From: Diploscapter coronatus | Taxonomy: Eukaryota; Nematoda; Chromadorea; Rhabditida; Rhabditidae | Length of the DNA: 64,000 bases | Direction of reading: 5' to 3' | NCBI GenBank assembly: GCA_964036155.1 | Contig: OZ038422.1 | Coordinates: forward strand, 60,225,201-60,289,200 | Part shown: positions 12,101 through 24,035 of the stretch, one piece after another | How the letters are laid out: every line of letters begins with the position of its first letter | Numbering within the stretch: the first letter of the stretch is position 1 | Notes under the pieces: generated by a model | The model's database searches: none | What the model saw: the letters and a program-made list of their open reading frames with translations, nothing else | What the model was told of the DNA's origin: nothing | Position numbers and translations under genes: made by a program

Positions 12101-14161
12101 TTGTTGCACTGGTGGATTTGACTATGGACTTTACTTCCTTGCATCTAGGAATATCTTTGGTGGAAATCTGAAAACAAAGCATCAAGACACGAGTTATTCG
12201 AGACGTCATGATGTTTTCTTTTGGTTCCCAAATAGCCATTAAACATTCTTTCCTAAAACCCTCTAGCTTTGCGTTATTGGATCATCATTGCCTGCGCATC
12301 GTAAATTACTAGGTGCTAATTGACAAACTGCGTTCAATGTGATGGTCTTTGCGGTTCACTCGTTTTCCCATGGATTTCTCGAATTTCCTTTCTCTGTTAC
12401 TGAGTGTATTGCATACTGCGCATATTCGGTCATGGCTCTAATTATGCGCTATGTGGGGGTGAGAGACGGTCAAATTGACTTCTTTTATTCCTCGCTGTCT
12501 TTTCCTCTACGGCCGAGAAATCGTTCGTCCCGCAAATTAGTAGTTCGTCCGTCCCACGGTTGGTGAAGAATTAGCATTAGGGGGTGGGGTGCTTTACTGA
12601 AGGCACTGTATTGCGTATAGCGTGAAAAGTGGGCGGAGCTACTGTTTGAAGAGTGGGGGAGACAGGGCGACACAAGGCAAGCAGAACGCCCTACAGGCGC
12701 TGGGGGCGCGCATCTACTCGCGCCTCTTTTCTCGATGCGCGAATTTGTCGAGCACTCTTTTCCACAACACAATACCACAAATTGACTGAAATTTTCCTAT
12801 TTCACCTCGGACGAAGAGGAATATTCACTTCCCTAAACGCTCAATGAGTCTCAAGTACTACACACGGCAGAGTTTTGTAAAGACTATTGATTTTCGCTCC
12901 TCGTCAAAACGCTACAGTAACTATTCGACTATTTCATTGGGAATCTACTACTCGGACATTTTGGGACTAGTATTCAAGAACTATTCGGTATTCTTTTGTG
13001 GTTGAGAAATTCCTGGTAAGTCGACCCCCAGAGAGCTGCGACTGAGAAGAGCTTCCCAATGAGAGCTGAAACGTTGTTGATCGCTGTCATGGATAGCTTT
13101 TCTCACTTCGCAGTTACTCGTTTTCCATTTTATTGTTTTGTTGATCTCGTCGAATCAATAATATTAACCCGACAGAAATCAGGTCTCGGAAGAATTCGAT
13201 GTGTAGGTCAATCGGTAATTTGTCGATAGTCGACACACGAACACTTCCTCTATCAATCTCACCTCCTGCTAAATCTATGCCCAGCTCATCTCTGGAGTCG
13301 TAAAATTTACAAGCCCCACTCCACCCAGAAAGGTTTACTGCGAAACTGAACCTGACTTTTCATTTCGAGCGGTGAATGTCAAAGAAGAAAATCAACAAAT
13401 AACACATTTGGGTGTGCTATTCGAAAAATCGGTAATTGGATGATAAAATTTTGAAATTCGACAGGAAATTTTTCGTGATTTCGATGTAGCGTCATTCAAT
13501 GTTCTTGCAATGTAAACATTGTCAAACTCCGGCAAATAGACCTATAAGAATTCGGGAGAAAAAATCGATGTCAATTCAACACTAATTCAACATTTGTGGT
13601 TCGATAGTTCAAACTAGTTCACTGGTCCGTAAAAGTGCTAATGTCAAATTTCCCGAAGTTCGGTGTTATGTCCAATCTCTTTGATATCAGATATTGTATG
13701 GAGTTAGATGTTTTGCATCAAGTTCAAGTCTTCTATACGAATCTGGGTTGTTGATAAATTAACCTTCATTATAAAAGTTTGAATGGACGGATTTAGCTGA
13801 ATTGTAACAATTCGTATAATAAGATGAGGAAGTTCTGCAAATGCTAATCACCTTGTTTTTATAGTAGGTTACAAATTTCTAAAGATTTTTTTCGGAGTTC
13901 TTAATTGCGGTAAGTCCATGTACTTTATACTTTGAATAGGCGGTAAATTTTCTATAACAAAACAGATTTATTACGACTGAATGAGTCAATACACATACAA
14001 ATTTGATGATTATGTAAGAGGAGTTTTACACGATTTGAGGTGCCAACAATCTCCGGACTAAAATTGTTGTTTTGTGACTAATTAGTAAATGAACTGTCTA
14101 TGAAGCGAATTTCTGAGATCGGTGGAAATCTAACAACGGGATGGGCGTCGGTCGGTATGAT
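9167..14161. other. gene-poor interval between vms-1 and flp-15
   Basis: About 5 kb with no exon chain that I can support. From 9400 to 12750 the strands are strongly skewed, with long pyrimidine-rich tracts on the plus strand and higher GC than the introns around it. It contains a (GCT)6 run at 9748-9765, a CAG run at 11131-11147, and two 12-bp palindromes sharing GCCTAGGC at 9523-9534 and 10609-10620. Long open frames here follow from the strand skew and have no splice-site support. The 3' UTR of the minus-strand flp-15 gene should lie at its right end. The composition suggests regulatory DNA, but that is inference. Confidence 0.5.
9283..9288 (+). terminator. AATAAA poly(A) signal of vms-1
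   Basis: A canonical AATAAA lies 117 bases after the vms-1 stop, the right place for its 3' end. Confidence 0.6.
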
Positions 14162-14286
14162 TTAGTAGAGTTCATAGAACGAAGGTGCTTGTCGCTTGCC
14201 AAATCGGAGCGGACCTGAAGGCCCGTGAGGTGAGCGTTTGCCAAATCGCAAAGGTCCCTGCGGTCCAAGTGGACTTTTCTTCACGT
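14162..14286 (-). CDS. flp-15: flp-15 FMRFamide-like neuropeptide precursor, peptide-coding last exon
   Basis: This is the mature-peptide exon of an RFamide precursor. On the minus strand it starts after the acceptor cccatttcag and ends with TAA at 14164-14162. It encodes two copies of an amidated peptide between dibasic sites: KK-SPLGPQGPLRFG-KR and SPHGPSGPLRFG-KR, then a nine-residue tail QAPSFYELY. The cores GPQGPLRF and GPSGPLRF, in this order, match C. elegans FLP-15 (GGPQGPLRF-NH2 and RGPSGPLRF-NH2), so orthology is convincing. The Gly before each KR is the amide donor. The exon begins in phase 1, so at least one upstream exon with the signal peptide must lie at higher coordinates; I could not fix it. 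A phase-compatible but stop-limited candidate ends at about 14375. The family acts as secreted neuronal ligands of G-protein-coupled receptors. Confidence 0.88.
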
Positions 14287-17200
14287 CTGAAATGGGCATT
14301 TGTGAGATCGCTTTCTTGCGGGAATGCTCCGCAAAATATGACTCCGAAATTACAAATACTTGGAATTTCACGAGACCCGTGATATGTTTTGCATGACTCG
14401 GGAAGACATTAAAGATTGATTCAAGTAGTCGTGGAGGTGAGAGGCGAGACTTGGCAAGGTGTTGTAGCTCATTTCAAAATTTAGCCCCGATATATATCGA
14501 AGCAAACATTATGAATGCGTCATGTTGACTAGAACCAGAGATATTTTCAATTGTCCCTTTGTGAGATAAAGGCTCGGGAATTTTGTATGTTCGATAAGAG
14601 AATATCTTTTCGAGTTTCGTGTGAATAAATTAATTTTGTGCGGGTAAACGGGTAGACTGGTGATAAATAAAGTGGACAAATGAGCCGCCAAGAAGCTGCA
14701 AAATAGGAGAACTCATGAATTTTTGCTCAATTAGAACCCAACGCTTTCTCGGTCGAAGGTTGAAGCTCTACCAAATTGATAGAAAAATTTCGCAAGGAAA
14801 AAGATATTCCCGACGTGATCTGAGTTATTTTAACCCTAAACACATTATGTGAAAATCCTCATGGAATTAGCGATGCCCATTCAAGATTTTGGGATTAACT
14901 TTTTCAAAGGAGTCCTTTGAAATTCCTTATCTTATGACGCTAGAATCTTCCATCGAAAATAATCCTTTCTGAGCGAAATAAGCTTGGTGATGGTCAAAAA
15001 TAGCCTATATTTTCGGCTTTTGTCATTTCTGGGCACCGAAACTTTGCATAAGTAGTAGACGGCGTTTTCGTGACGTAAATGATTATGAGAGGAATATTTC
15101 ATCTGCGCGCTGGTGTCTCTATGCAAACTTATGTGAATGTCGGATGATGAATGGAGGCTTTCCTTGAAAATAACAAATAGGCTCATTTATGCCTGATGAA
15201 AGATGCATAAAATGCGTGTTTCTGCAGAAAGCGTCGGAGCACACATACGGACACATGCTATCTCGCGACAATTCATCTCGATACTTGTCAAGAGAAGTTA
15301 AAGAGCATCATAGTTCCCCTTTGACAGCGTTCCACAACACAGTAGGAAGGAATAGGAACATTTCAAAATTCAATAGGCAGCAAAAACATGGTTATTGAAA
15401 GGCAAATGATTAGATATCCGGGAGATTTCTGGTTTTCGATGGAAAAAAATTGGAGATAGTTTTATTTTACCTTGAATTTCTCATTTTTGGCTATTTATTC
15501 CCTCTGAGAAAGAAAACCTTGACGCAGTATTTTCGATATTATTATTTCTGGAATTCCAAAATAAGTCGACTTAACTATTATGGTTAACTTTGTGCGTGAG
15601 AAATTCCATTCATTAACGAAGTCAAAAGGTTGTGAAAATTTCCAACTTTCTGGCTTTTGAAAGATTAATTCTGCGAGAATTTAGTCTCATATCTATTGGA
15701 GGGTATCAATATAGGGTGGACTAGTAAATTTCTATAAAATTTTCTTGAATATTTACGCCATTATAAAACATGGCTCGAGATCCATAGATGGTTGTGAAAT
15801 TCGACTCGACTGTTTATGGATCGAACACTTGAAAAACGGCTAAACGGCTAGATGTAATTAAGTTCGGTTAACAGGGTGCAAAACGGGGTGCGCGAAAATA
15901 GCTAATGAAATATGAAGCGCCTCGCGATGGCATGAGAGCTTGAACAACGAAGGAAAGAGCCTTGAATCAAATGTTTGAATGAGCTAGCCTAATGTTTGTT
16001 CTTTATTGTCCTGTCTTTTCGAGCAATTTTCGAGTTCAAATTGGCACGACTGAGACCTCCCACAGGAATTCTGTGAAAACCATCTTGATTTTTGTCAAAA
16101 AATTATCAAGACCGCTCTGATTTGACCAAATCAAGTGGAATTAGGCAAAAGCATCCCGGAACTAGAATGAGTCCTTCAGAAATTTGGCCGATCAGAAAGC
16201 TCCTCTGTAACATAAGCGAAAATCCAATTTTGCCGATGTTGGCATGAAACTTCGTTAGTGATTTGGAGAGATTTTGAAGTTTGCATGGATGGATCAAATT
16301 TCGCCTCATTCATCATCGAAGTTGAAACGAACGTCATGATATTTTGAGGCTTGGACCAAAAAGTATCAGCGAATCTAATCATTTTTGCGCTATTTGTTTA
16401 ATCTAAAATTGCAAATTCCACCTGTTTGTGCGAGGGTTGGCAATTATAGAAGAAGTCGTAGACACAAAAGCTTGCAAAATTGGTCGTACTTTTATTTTAT
16501 TAGCTGATGATTTAGTCAGTTACTTGGCAAATGAAGCAAAAATTGCTCGGCCCATGACTAGCTTGATTGAATAATTCAGAGGTTATGTTGTTCCATTGGG
16601 CGCTAAACTGGTGTAGTTTGGTGGAACTGCCCACAAAAGTAGTACGAAAAATTGTCATTCCTAGAATTTTGCCGTGAATATTTCAGCACTTGGCCGGAAC
16701 CTTTAGTCTTTGAATTTAGCTGTTTCAAGGATAATTTTTGGTAATTTGATAGGCTAGTAGAGTTCATTTTTTTTCTAATAACAATGTCGAGAGAAAAGTA
16801 TGCTGTCGAAGTATAAACATGTCCTGAGTTGATATTTTTAGTATGCGATGTTTTTGTGGAGTCGTATTATGCAGACCCAGATTATTTTGCAAACTTACAT
16901 GAAGCATATGGGCCTCCGCCATCAAGGAATGAGTCTTCGAGTTCTAAAATATGCAACATCACGTAATGGGGAATTTCATGAATTACTTATTGTCCTTTGT
17001 ATAGCTTATTACAATGATCCAAAAGGCTGCATGGACTTGACTTTTTTTTTGTATAGATGATGATATTGGTTGAGATAAATTAATGTCATGCCATTTGGCC
17101 ATCAATTTTCGTCTAATTTCCCCGGACTAATTTCGATATTAATCCGTCACCGAACCACCTTATCATGGCTTATGAAAAATGCCAAGAAACCTGATGAATA

Positions 17201-18997
17201 TTAGTTTACGAAAACTAAAGTAATGTCGCCTACGATAGGGTGAAATATTGCCGGCTAACATGTGCCTATTTATCGACAAGTGTGTCTCGATGATAAAATG
17301 ATAGTGCCATAAATTTGCGCATTGGCTTTTTCATATGAGAAATGCTCGATTAAAAATTCGTGGTACCACGTATCTCGTCTGAAATAAATTTAGGCCCGAT
17401 AAATCTTACGAAATATCGCTGAAAGTTCAGGTGTGCTCACTTGGCGTATTTTCAAAAATAATATTGTCTCAAAAGTATGGCTTCTTGGCATTATTAATGA
17501 TATTGTAGTGATTCCTTATCTCGATAAAAAAATATTTCGATTCACCAAAATAGCGGAGAAAATCTTGGCTTGTCTGGGAGAAACAGGCAGACCGAAAAAG
17601 CCTATTTGATAGTGCATTTTCGATGAATGGAATGCGCATAATTTTGACACTCGTCAAGTTTGCTCGTATTCTATGAGATGTATGAGAATTTTAGGGTGTT
17701 TAACTAGAAATATTGGTTCTGTTAACTGAATGCCGCTTGTAATTTCGTATTTTGTTGATATAATAATCGTCGGCATTTTGAGCCATTTATAAATCGAACT
17801 TCGTTCTGCTCACTCGAGAGATAATTTCCGAGCGAAGCTTTGAAGAAGCATTAATTGATTCGGGTAGGATGATAATGGGGTTGTTTGGAAAAATAACTCT
17901 GTCATAATTTTTGCAAAGCTATTCCCGCAAATATCACCATTTCACATGCACATATCCAAAAATAGTTTATGATTATTGAGCAAAGTGATGATGTGATGTG
18001 ATTACTATTTACTCGAATAACTTGTGGCATTCGTGAAAATCCTGGAAGTTGTGGGAAATGTCTAGCGAAATTCCTGTTCGACTTTTGCAAAATGCGAACG
18101 CCGGAATGATGCTAATTTTATCGCCTACAATTTCAAACATTTCATTGTGACATTATGCACGTGAAAATTGGTGAAATGGTCGCATGGGAGTTTTAATTTA
18201 TCAAAGGGCTTCAAAATGTTCTCTTCGGTAGAAGATCATTGGTTCCGGGAGATTTGATCTGCCTGGTCTGATATCAAAATTCCTGCCCGCGAACATGAAA
18301 TATGATATTTTTGCGACTTTGAGATTTATGAGCGCAAAAAATTTGTTTGGAATTGCCATTTTCAGAATTCTTGAGAATTCCACGAAATAAAAAGATAACG
18401 ACTTCCTCATATGGAGAAGATTTTAAATTTATTTTTGAAGCTAAAACTCGCCGTACCTGACGCACTAGTGGACTCTATCCGGATTACGGTAATAATGAGT
18501 GCGACTAATAGGGAAAATAGAGATAGCGACTGGATGAGGCTTGGCATTGCGAACGGAATGGGAAGATATCTTCACTGGAATTGTCACCCAAACGCTCTTT
18601 CGAAAGAGCGCATAAACATTTTTCCCTAAGTTACCTTATCTGTCCAACTATTTTCCCACTTTCTGCCTTCTTTGGTCCAACCCCCCATGTTCTCTCGGCA
18701 TTTCTATATCTCTTTATCGGCCTTCCATGCACAGGCTCCGCCCCACTTTGTGCTTTTCCACTGAAGCACGTAGCGAAGTCGGAATGATCACCGCGAAGAT
18801 GTGAATAAGACATAATTCTAAATTGGCATCAATGAGAATTTTCTATAAACCAGAAAAATACTCATTTGCCAGAAAACAAATTACTTCATTCAACTCGAGT
18901 GTTTTCAGAAAAAAAATGTTGCTCTCGAAACAGCGTGGAAATGATCGACTAAAGATAAGCACGAGGAAAAAAGATATTTCTAGGTTTAGTGGCCTTC

Positions 18998-19118
18998 ATC
19001 AGGGCTGCCCCGAAATCAATATTGAAAAATTTCGAAGTCGAATTCGAAGTGATTTCGTTTCCCCAACAAATCCCTGAGTTTTATCAATTCGAAATCAAAA
19101 CTTCGCGACAACCCTGAT
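18998..19118. repeat. diverged foldback element, CAGGG-type ends
   Basis: The left end atcagggctgccccgaaatc and the reverse complement of the right end, atcagggttgtcgcgaagtt, are similar, so the 121-bp segment is an imperfect palindrome. The ends resemble those of the elements at 21479 and 45557. The flanking 8-mers (gccttcat and atctttat) match only partly, so this would be an older copy. Confidence 0.6.
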
Positions 19119-21470
19119 CTTTATGATCCAAGGATCCAAAAATATTTCACTCTCGCGTAAATGCTATGATTTGTCAACAATAAAGCATAAGATGAAGTCT
19201 GAGCTTTTCCTGAAACCAAGAAATACTTCTACAGTACCCCAGAAAAAAATACTTGAAGAAGCAATTGTAATTAAAGCTACAGTATTCCCGAGCAAAGCTC
19301 AAGATTGTGTAGTGGGTATTTTGAGTGGGTATCATTATGAAAGCAAAAACTGTCGACGAGCACTTCACGCAGCAGCTACTTCAAGACTATAACAAAGGAC
19401 AAATGTCGTCTCGTGTCTTGTAGAAAGTCGCATCCTACTGTAGCTCGAGTGCTTACGTTTTTTTTTTTTTCTATTCGGGCATACATACTACACAAACTTG
19501 CATCCTTTACCCAGTAAATTACCGTAATTGCCCTCGGTCCTTTGTACATTCGACACCATCGGATGTGTGGGGACACAGAAAAGTCGATGTCAAAGCGAGA
19601 AAATTGCGGTCGATCCATATTTGTGGTGTGGGGATTAGAGACATAGGATTCGAAAAGATCAAGAGAAACCCAGAGACAAAAGAATAGCACAACTACAAAT
19701 GTACAGTACGCACAAATTCGACCATGCTCCAATTACTCCCGGCAACCTCTTTTCTCTATTGAACAAACGCAATTATACTCGAGCTCAAGCACACGACACT
19801 GGGTCCAAAATTCGAGCAGATATGTGTGTGTGCGAAATTGTTTAAAATCCGAAGAAAATTACTATGAAGCAAAGAAATACTTTGGGGATTTTCTTGATTT
19901 TTGATGCTGAACTTTCTATATATTTTTAGGTTGATCGATAAAATTAAGATCCTTGAAGGCTGCATTTCTTACCAGAATCGATTTTCTTCTCCGAAAACTT
20001 TCCGATCGAAATGGCCTGGGACTGTTTTTTTTTTCAACTTGAACAATTCATTTCCTCCTTCTCCTTTTCGTCGTTCTAACAAATGTCACTGCGCAGGAGA
20101 AAAATGCACCCGAAATGTCAATTTGTCATTGGTATTTCGCCGTCATCCCTTGGCATTCTTCGACGATTTTTTTTACTGTTCCCATCTTTTTTCTTCGAAA
20201 AATCGACGTTTAAAAGGTGCGCATTTGAACGACAATGGAATCAAGCTTCTTTGCAATTAGTCGCCTGGCTTGATGCGATTCTATGACGCACAGATACGCG
20301 CGCGCATTCCTTAAATCTAGTGTTCGACGCCTTGTTTTCTCTGATCAATACACAATCGTCCGATCGATCTACATTTAGTAGTTTTCACCTAGTTTTTTCG
20401 CGAGTTGCCGCCGACGAAAACCTCTAAACTGCGCATTCAAAATATTCCCCGATCGGACTTTAGATATCTTGCGTTTCACTTGAAGTTTGTACGCTTGAGA
20501 GATAGAAATGGAAAATATCGTAATATATCGTGAAAACTTTTCAATTTTCATACATTTTTTCGATACTTTTTTGTTGAATTTCGAAACTTCTGACGGCCGG
20601 ATTTTTTCCTAGAACTATTTATTTATCCCCCGAAAATAATGTGTTGTGGAGGATTAGCGCCGCAAGTGGATAATCCCGGACGCCTTAATTCGTTGCTCTG
20701 AAGATACGTAATCTTGGATTTCAAATTGCGGATTATCGAGTTCCACCAATATTCAAGAGCTTATTGAAGATGTAATGGAGTGCACTTTTTGTGCCATCTT
20801 AACCAATACTCTCGTAATTACCCTAATCCAAATTTTATTATGATACGAGATTTTCATTATAGACCTCAAGAGCTTTGACTTTTTGAAAATGAAATCTCTC
20901 ATTTTGAGCATCGCTGAAACATTGTCAGCATTTTGTAGTCAATTAGAAATTTTTATTCATTCAACAGTCTGGCAACTTTCTTCAAAGGCTACAATTTTAG
21001 TTCTCGCTAGTGATAGACAGACCTGGGAGGACGATCGCCAGAAAGCCCTTTTGATCTACCCCCAGTATATTTCTTTAACAATTTTTCTCCCTAGCCTGTG
21101 ATTAGTCAAAGTTTTCTTCAGTGCGACCGATGCCATGATTATAATTTCATTTCTGCGACCTACTCTTCGTATATTTTATTCACCTGACGAAAGTGCTCCC
21201 TAGGTTTGGTGATAGAAGCCCCGTAAGTAATAGTTATGCGAGGATTTGTACTTAGATTTGATGTTGGACGTGAATTTTGCGACTTTGCCACATGATTTGT
21301 GGGGAATATTGTGAGCTTGCTGTATTATACACCGACGCCGTCTGTGTTAGACGTCGGATTTTAGGATGAGGGAATGTAGACGAGGGAGAGAAATAAGAAA
21401 AAGAGTCAGCGTCTTTTACAGGCAGTGTCGACGTTCCAACGGTGTATAATACAAGGGGTCGATATTGTGG

Positions 21471-21548
21471 ATATACGCCAGGGCTGTTGCGGAAGTTCCG
21501 ATTCCAACTTTTTTTTTAAATCGATTCCGCGACAGCCCTTATATACGC
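21471..21548. mobile_element. non-autonomous hAT-like MITE (62 bp) with 8-bp target duplication
   Basis: The element 21479-21540 begins CAGGGCTGTTGCGGAA and ends TTCCGCGACAGCCCTT, so its terminal inverted repeats match at 14 of 16 positions. It is flanked by the perfect direct repeat atatacgc at 21471-21478 and 21541-21548. CAGGG ends with an 8-bp duplication are typical of hAT transposons. At 62 bp it has no coding capacity and would need a transposase supplied from elsewhere. Confidence 0.82.
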
Positions 21549-24025
21549 GGTATTTTTCCACTGGAAAATTTCTCTCGAGTGAGGAATCCAATAGCTCTTT
21601 TGTTTCATCCTTATCGTTCATATTTGTTGGCGTGTCTATGACCTCGCGTCAATTACACTTTACTCACTCTCCTTATTTGAACTGGTGCTGGTCTAAAATT
21701 AGAAACTCGATGGAAATAATGAGTGAGATCTGATTAATTTCGTCGCCTGCCTGCGGTACGGAAAAAAGTGTAGTCTGTCGCGTTTTTGTCTTATTTTTGG
21801 CCCCATGTTCATTAGTGTGTATTTTGTCGAATGCTCGGTTTTAGGCTGGATTTAATTGGAGCGGAATTTGGGGAGATTTTGATCAAGCGGAAAAGAATCT
21901 ACCCGGGGGTCGGTCGCATAGAAACGTAAAACTTCGCTTATCAACACAAGTAAATTGCTCTCGAAAAAGTTTACCCGAGTCGGAATTAGAAATGCAGATG
22001 AAATAGGTTTTCGTGATTTTTCGACAAATGACTTGACTTTGAGTAAGGAATGTACTGGGTCGCGTAACTTTGCCTAGATCTTCCTTCTATCTCGTAGACC
22101 CTTTTATCTCTGTCGATCTCTTCCTCGCGGTACGGGCGTATCATCGGTCGATTGATTCCATTCGACAGCTACTCTTTCTCGTCCTGGGTCGGTCAGCTGT
22201 TGTATCGCGGGGCCTGAGCCTCAACTCCGGGATCATCGGGAATATTTTCCCGTTTTTATCTCTAGGCATCTCCATCATACCCCCTACTCTATCCCACTCA
22301 GGTCTCTCCAATTTCCATACTATCTCGATTTTTCATTATCTCCTCTATTTTCTGTATCTCCGACTGGAAATCTATAAGTTCTGTGTCGTATTTTTCCCGT
22401 GCTTTATCAACTTTGGACGCTTGCTTCACTTGCCCCTTTCAAAGATTGTGCCATTCTTCCCATTCACTGCTGTTTGCCCCATTTTAGCATTGTTGATAGT
22501 TTTAAGATTACGTAGCACTTTCCACGTTTCAAGTTTGATCGACGGCTCATCATGGTTTCATGATAGTTCAATTCCAATCGATTTCGAACATTTTGTTTAG
22601 CTTTTTCCACAACATTTGACGTTTGTGAACCCTCTAGACTCGTATAGAAAATGTGGGATAGAGACGTGTGTTTTGATTGACTGAAATTGAAAAAAAACGT
22701 TTCTAATCAAGACAATAGATCAATATTTTGCCATGCGTTGTGCTACAATCTAGAAAAATTCTCCCATGTTTTTCCTTCTTGGTTTGAAAATGTTTCTTGG
22801 AAATTCGTAGGTGTTTTCTTCAGAGACATTTTCCCTTGATCAAAGCAAGATATCGGGGCTTTATAGCATAGGATATTTGGATTTGGATTTCCCCCGCTAA
22901 AGTTTGTTTTGTTCGATTTTTCGAAGGTGTTGAAGGCTGTTGGTACGGGTAGATTGTAATGTTTTGCGTGTTATAAATCGTTACTATCGATTAGATGGCG
23001 AAGGGCCTAAAAGCGAGAGGCAACGCGAAGGGGGCGAGAAATGGAGAAATGCAGCAAGAAAGAAAGGGAGGAAGTGGAGAGAGAAACTGACCGAAATAGC
23101 GATGCATGACGACGAAAACATGCAGAAATAGCGCTACGATAGACAAGGGCGAACGATAGGGCGCCGAAGGACACCGCACCGCAGCACCACACGCCTGGAC
23201 GACGTTCCTGTGTTCCCTCCTTCGATTACAAGTTTCCTTCAGTTCTCTGGCCTATTCTTAGCCGATCTCCTTTATGCTAATTTCCCGAGAACTTTGGTCG
23301 TTTCTGGATTTTTCATGCCGAAATATCGGATCGTTCAATAAGCCGTTGAAAATTTTTAACTCTGATAATCTTCTGAGTGATCCTGTCGAAAAATGAGTAA
23401 ACTTGACCAAAATGACCTCCTTATGCTAATTCATAGTTACGCGCACTGGCTTTGTTTAGATTCACCCTCACTCTAGAAGCGCCTGGCATTTTCTTTGAGG
23501 CGCAAATTTTCTGCCTATGTGGTGTATGCATAAACTTTGACACACACACATTCTAGCACCACGCATATGTGCGCAATATTGAATAGTTTCGGTCGTTTAT
23601 TGTTGATTATTGATTTCTTCGCACCCGCACGCGATTCAGTTATTGAAATTGGTCTTTCGCGGAAATTTTTCAATCATGACGATCATCTTTGCAATTCATG
23701 TGACTCTGTAATCTTATTAGAGAGCAACAAAACTAAAGTTCCTCTCAAGAAACTTTCCTTTCGGGGAAGTTTGAAATTAATTGATTGATATACGTGTTTT
23801 GTCTAAACCGTGACCGTTGTACCTTTGAGAATTTCCATTGTGGAGGTCAGCCATCATTTTTCAAAGTTCCGAATTATTGATAAATCGCTTCTTCTACACG
23901 CCCATCCCTTTATCTTGATTGATTTATCGTTTTGGAATCTCTTCGTGACATGACTTGGAATTCGTGTGGCTTTGCATCATACTTTTTCGTAATGATCCTA
24001 AAATTTTAGCCTAAATTGCTGTAAA

Positions 24026-24032
24026 CTTTCAG
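24026..24032 (+). promoter_or_regulatory. probable trans-splice or 5' UTR acceptor of the aquaporin gene
   Basis: An acceptor-like actttcag ends three bases before the ATG at 24036. In nematodes such a site directly before a start is usually a spliced-leader acceptor. This supports the chosen start over the in-frame ATG nine bases further on. Confidence 0.5.
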
Positions 24033-24035
24033 AAT

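Larger units (their letters stand above)
14287..24035. other. gene-poor interval upstream of flp-15 and of the aquaporin gene
   Basis: About 9.7 kb. It must contain the missing 5' exon(s) and promoter of flp-15 (minus strand) and the promoter of the aquaporin (plus strand). I found no other convincing exon chain, tRNA or rRNA. Two small foldback elements lie at 18998-19118 and 21471-21548. Pyrimidine-rich (22070-22500) and purine-rich (23000-23130) tracts give long open frames that lack coding character. Confidence 0.5.

Noticed and set aside
14375..14480. Phase-compatible segment just upstream of the flp-15 exon ending HAKHIT|D
   Set aside because: The phase and a gt donor fit, but the frame is closed by a TGA close upstream without an ATG or signal peptide. 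It would need yet another exon, so it stays unproven.
19376..19732. 118-codon minus-strand frame with a signal-peptide-like stretch, considered as the missing flp-15 first exon
   Set aside because: The hydrophobic part has no ATG in frame (a TAA lies directly before a TTG), and no phase-1 donor follows at a sensible place.
22070..22600. 176-codon hydrophobic open frame on the plus strand
   Set aside because: It lies in a pyrimidine-rich tract that yields F, L, S and P runs by composition. It has no ATG at its start and no coding-like splice context.
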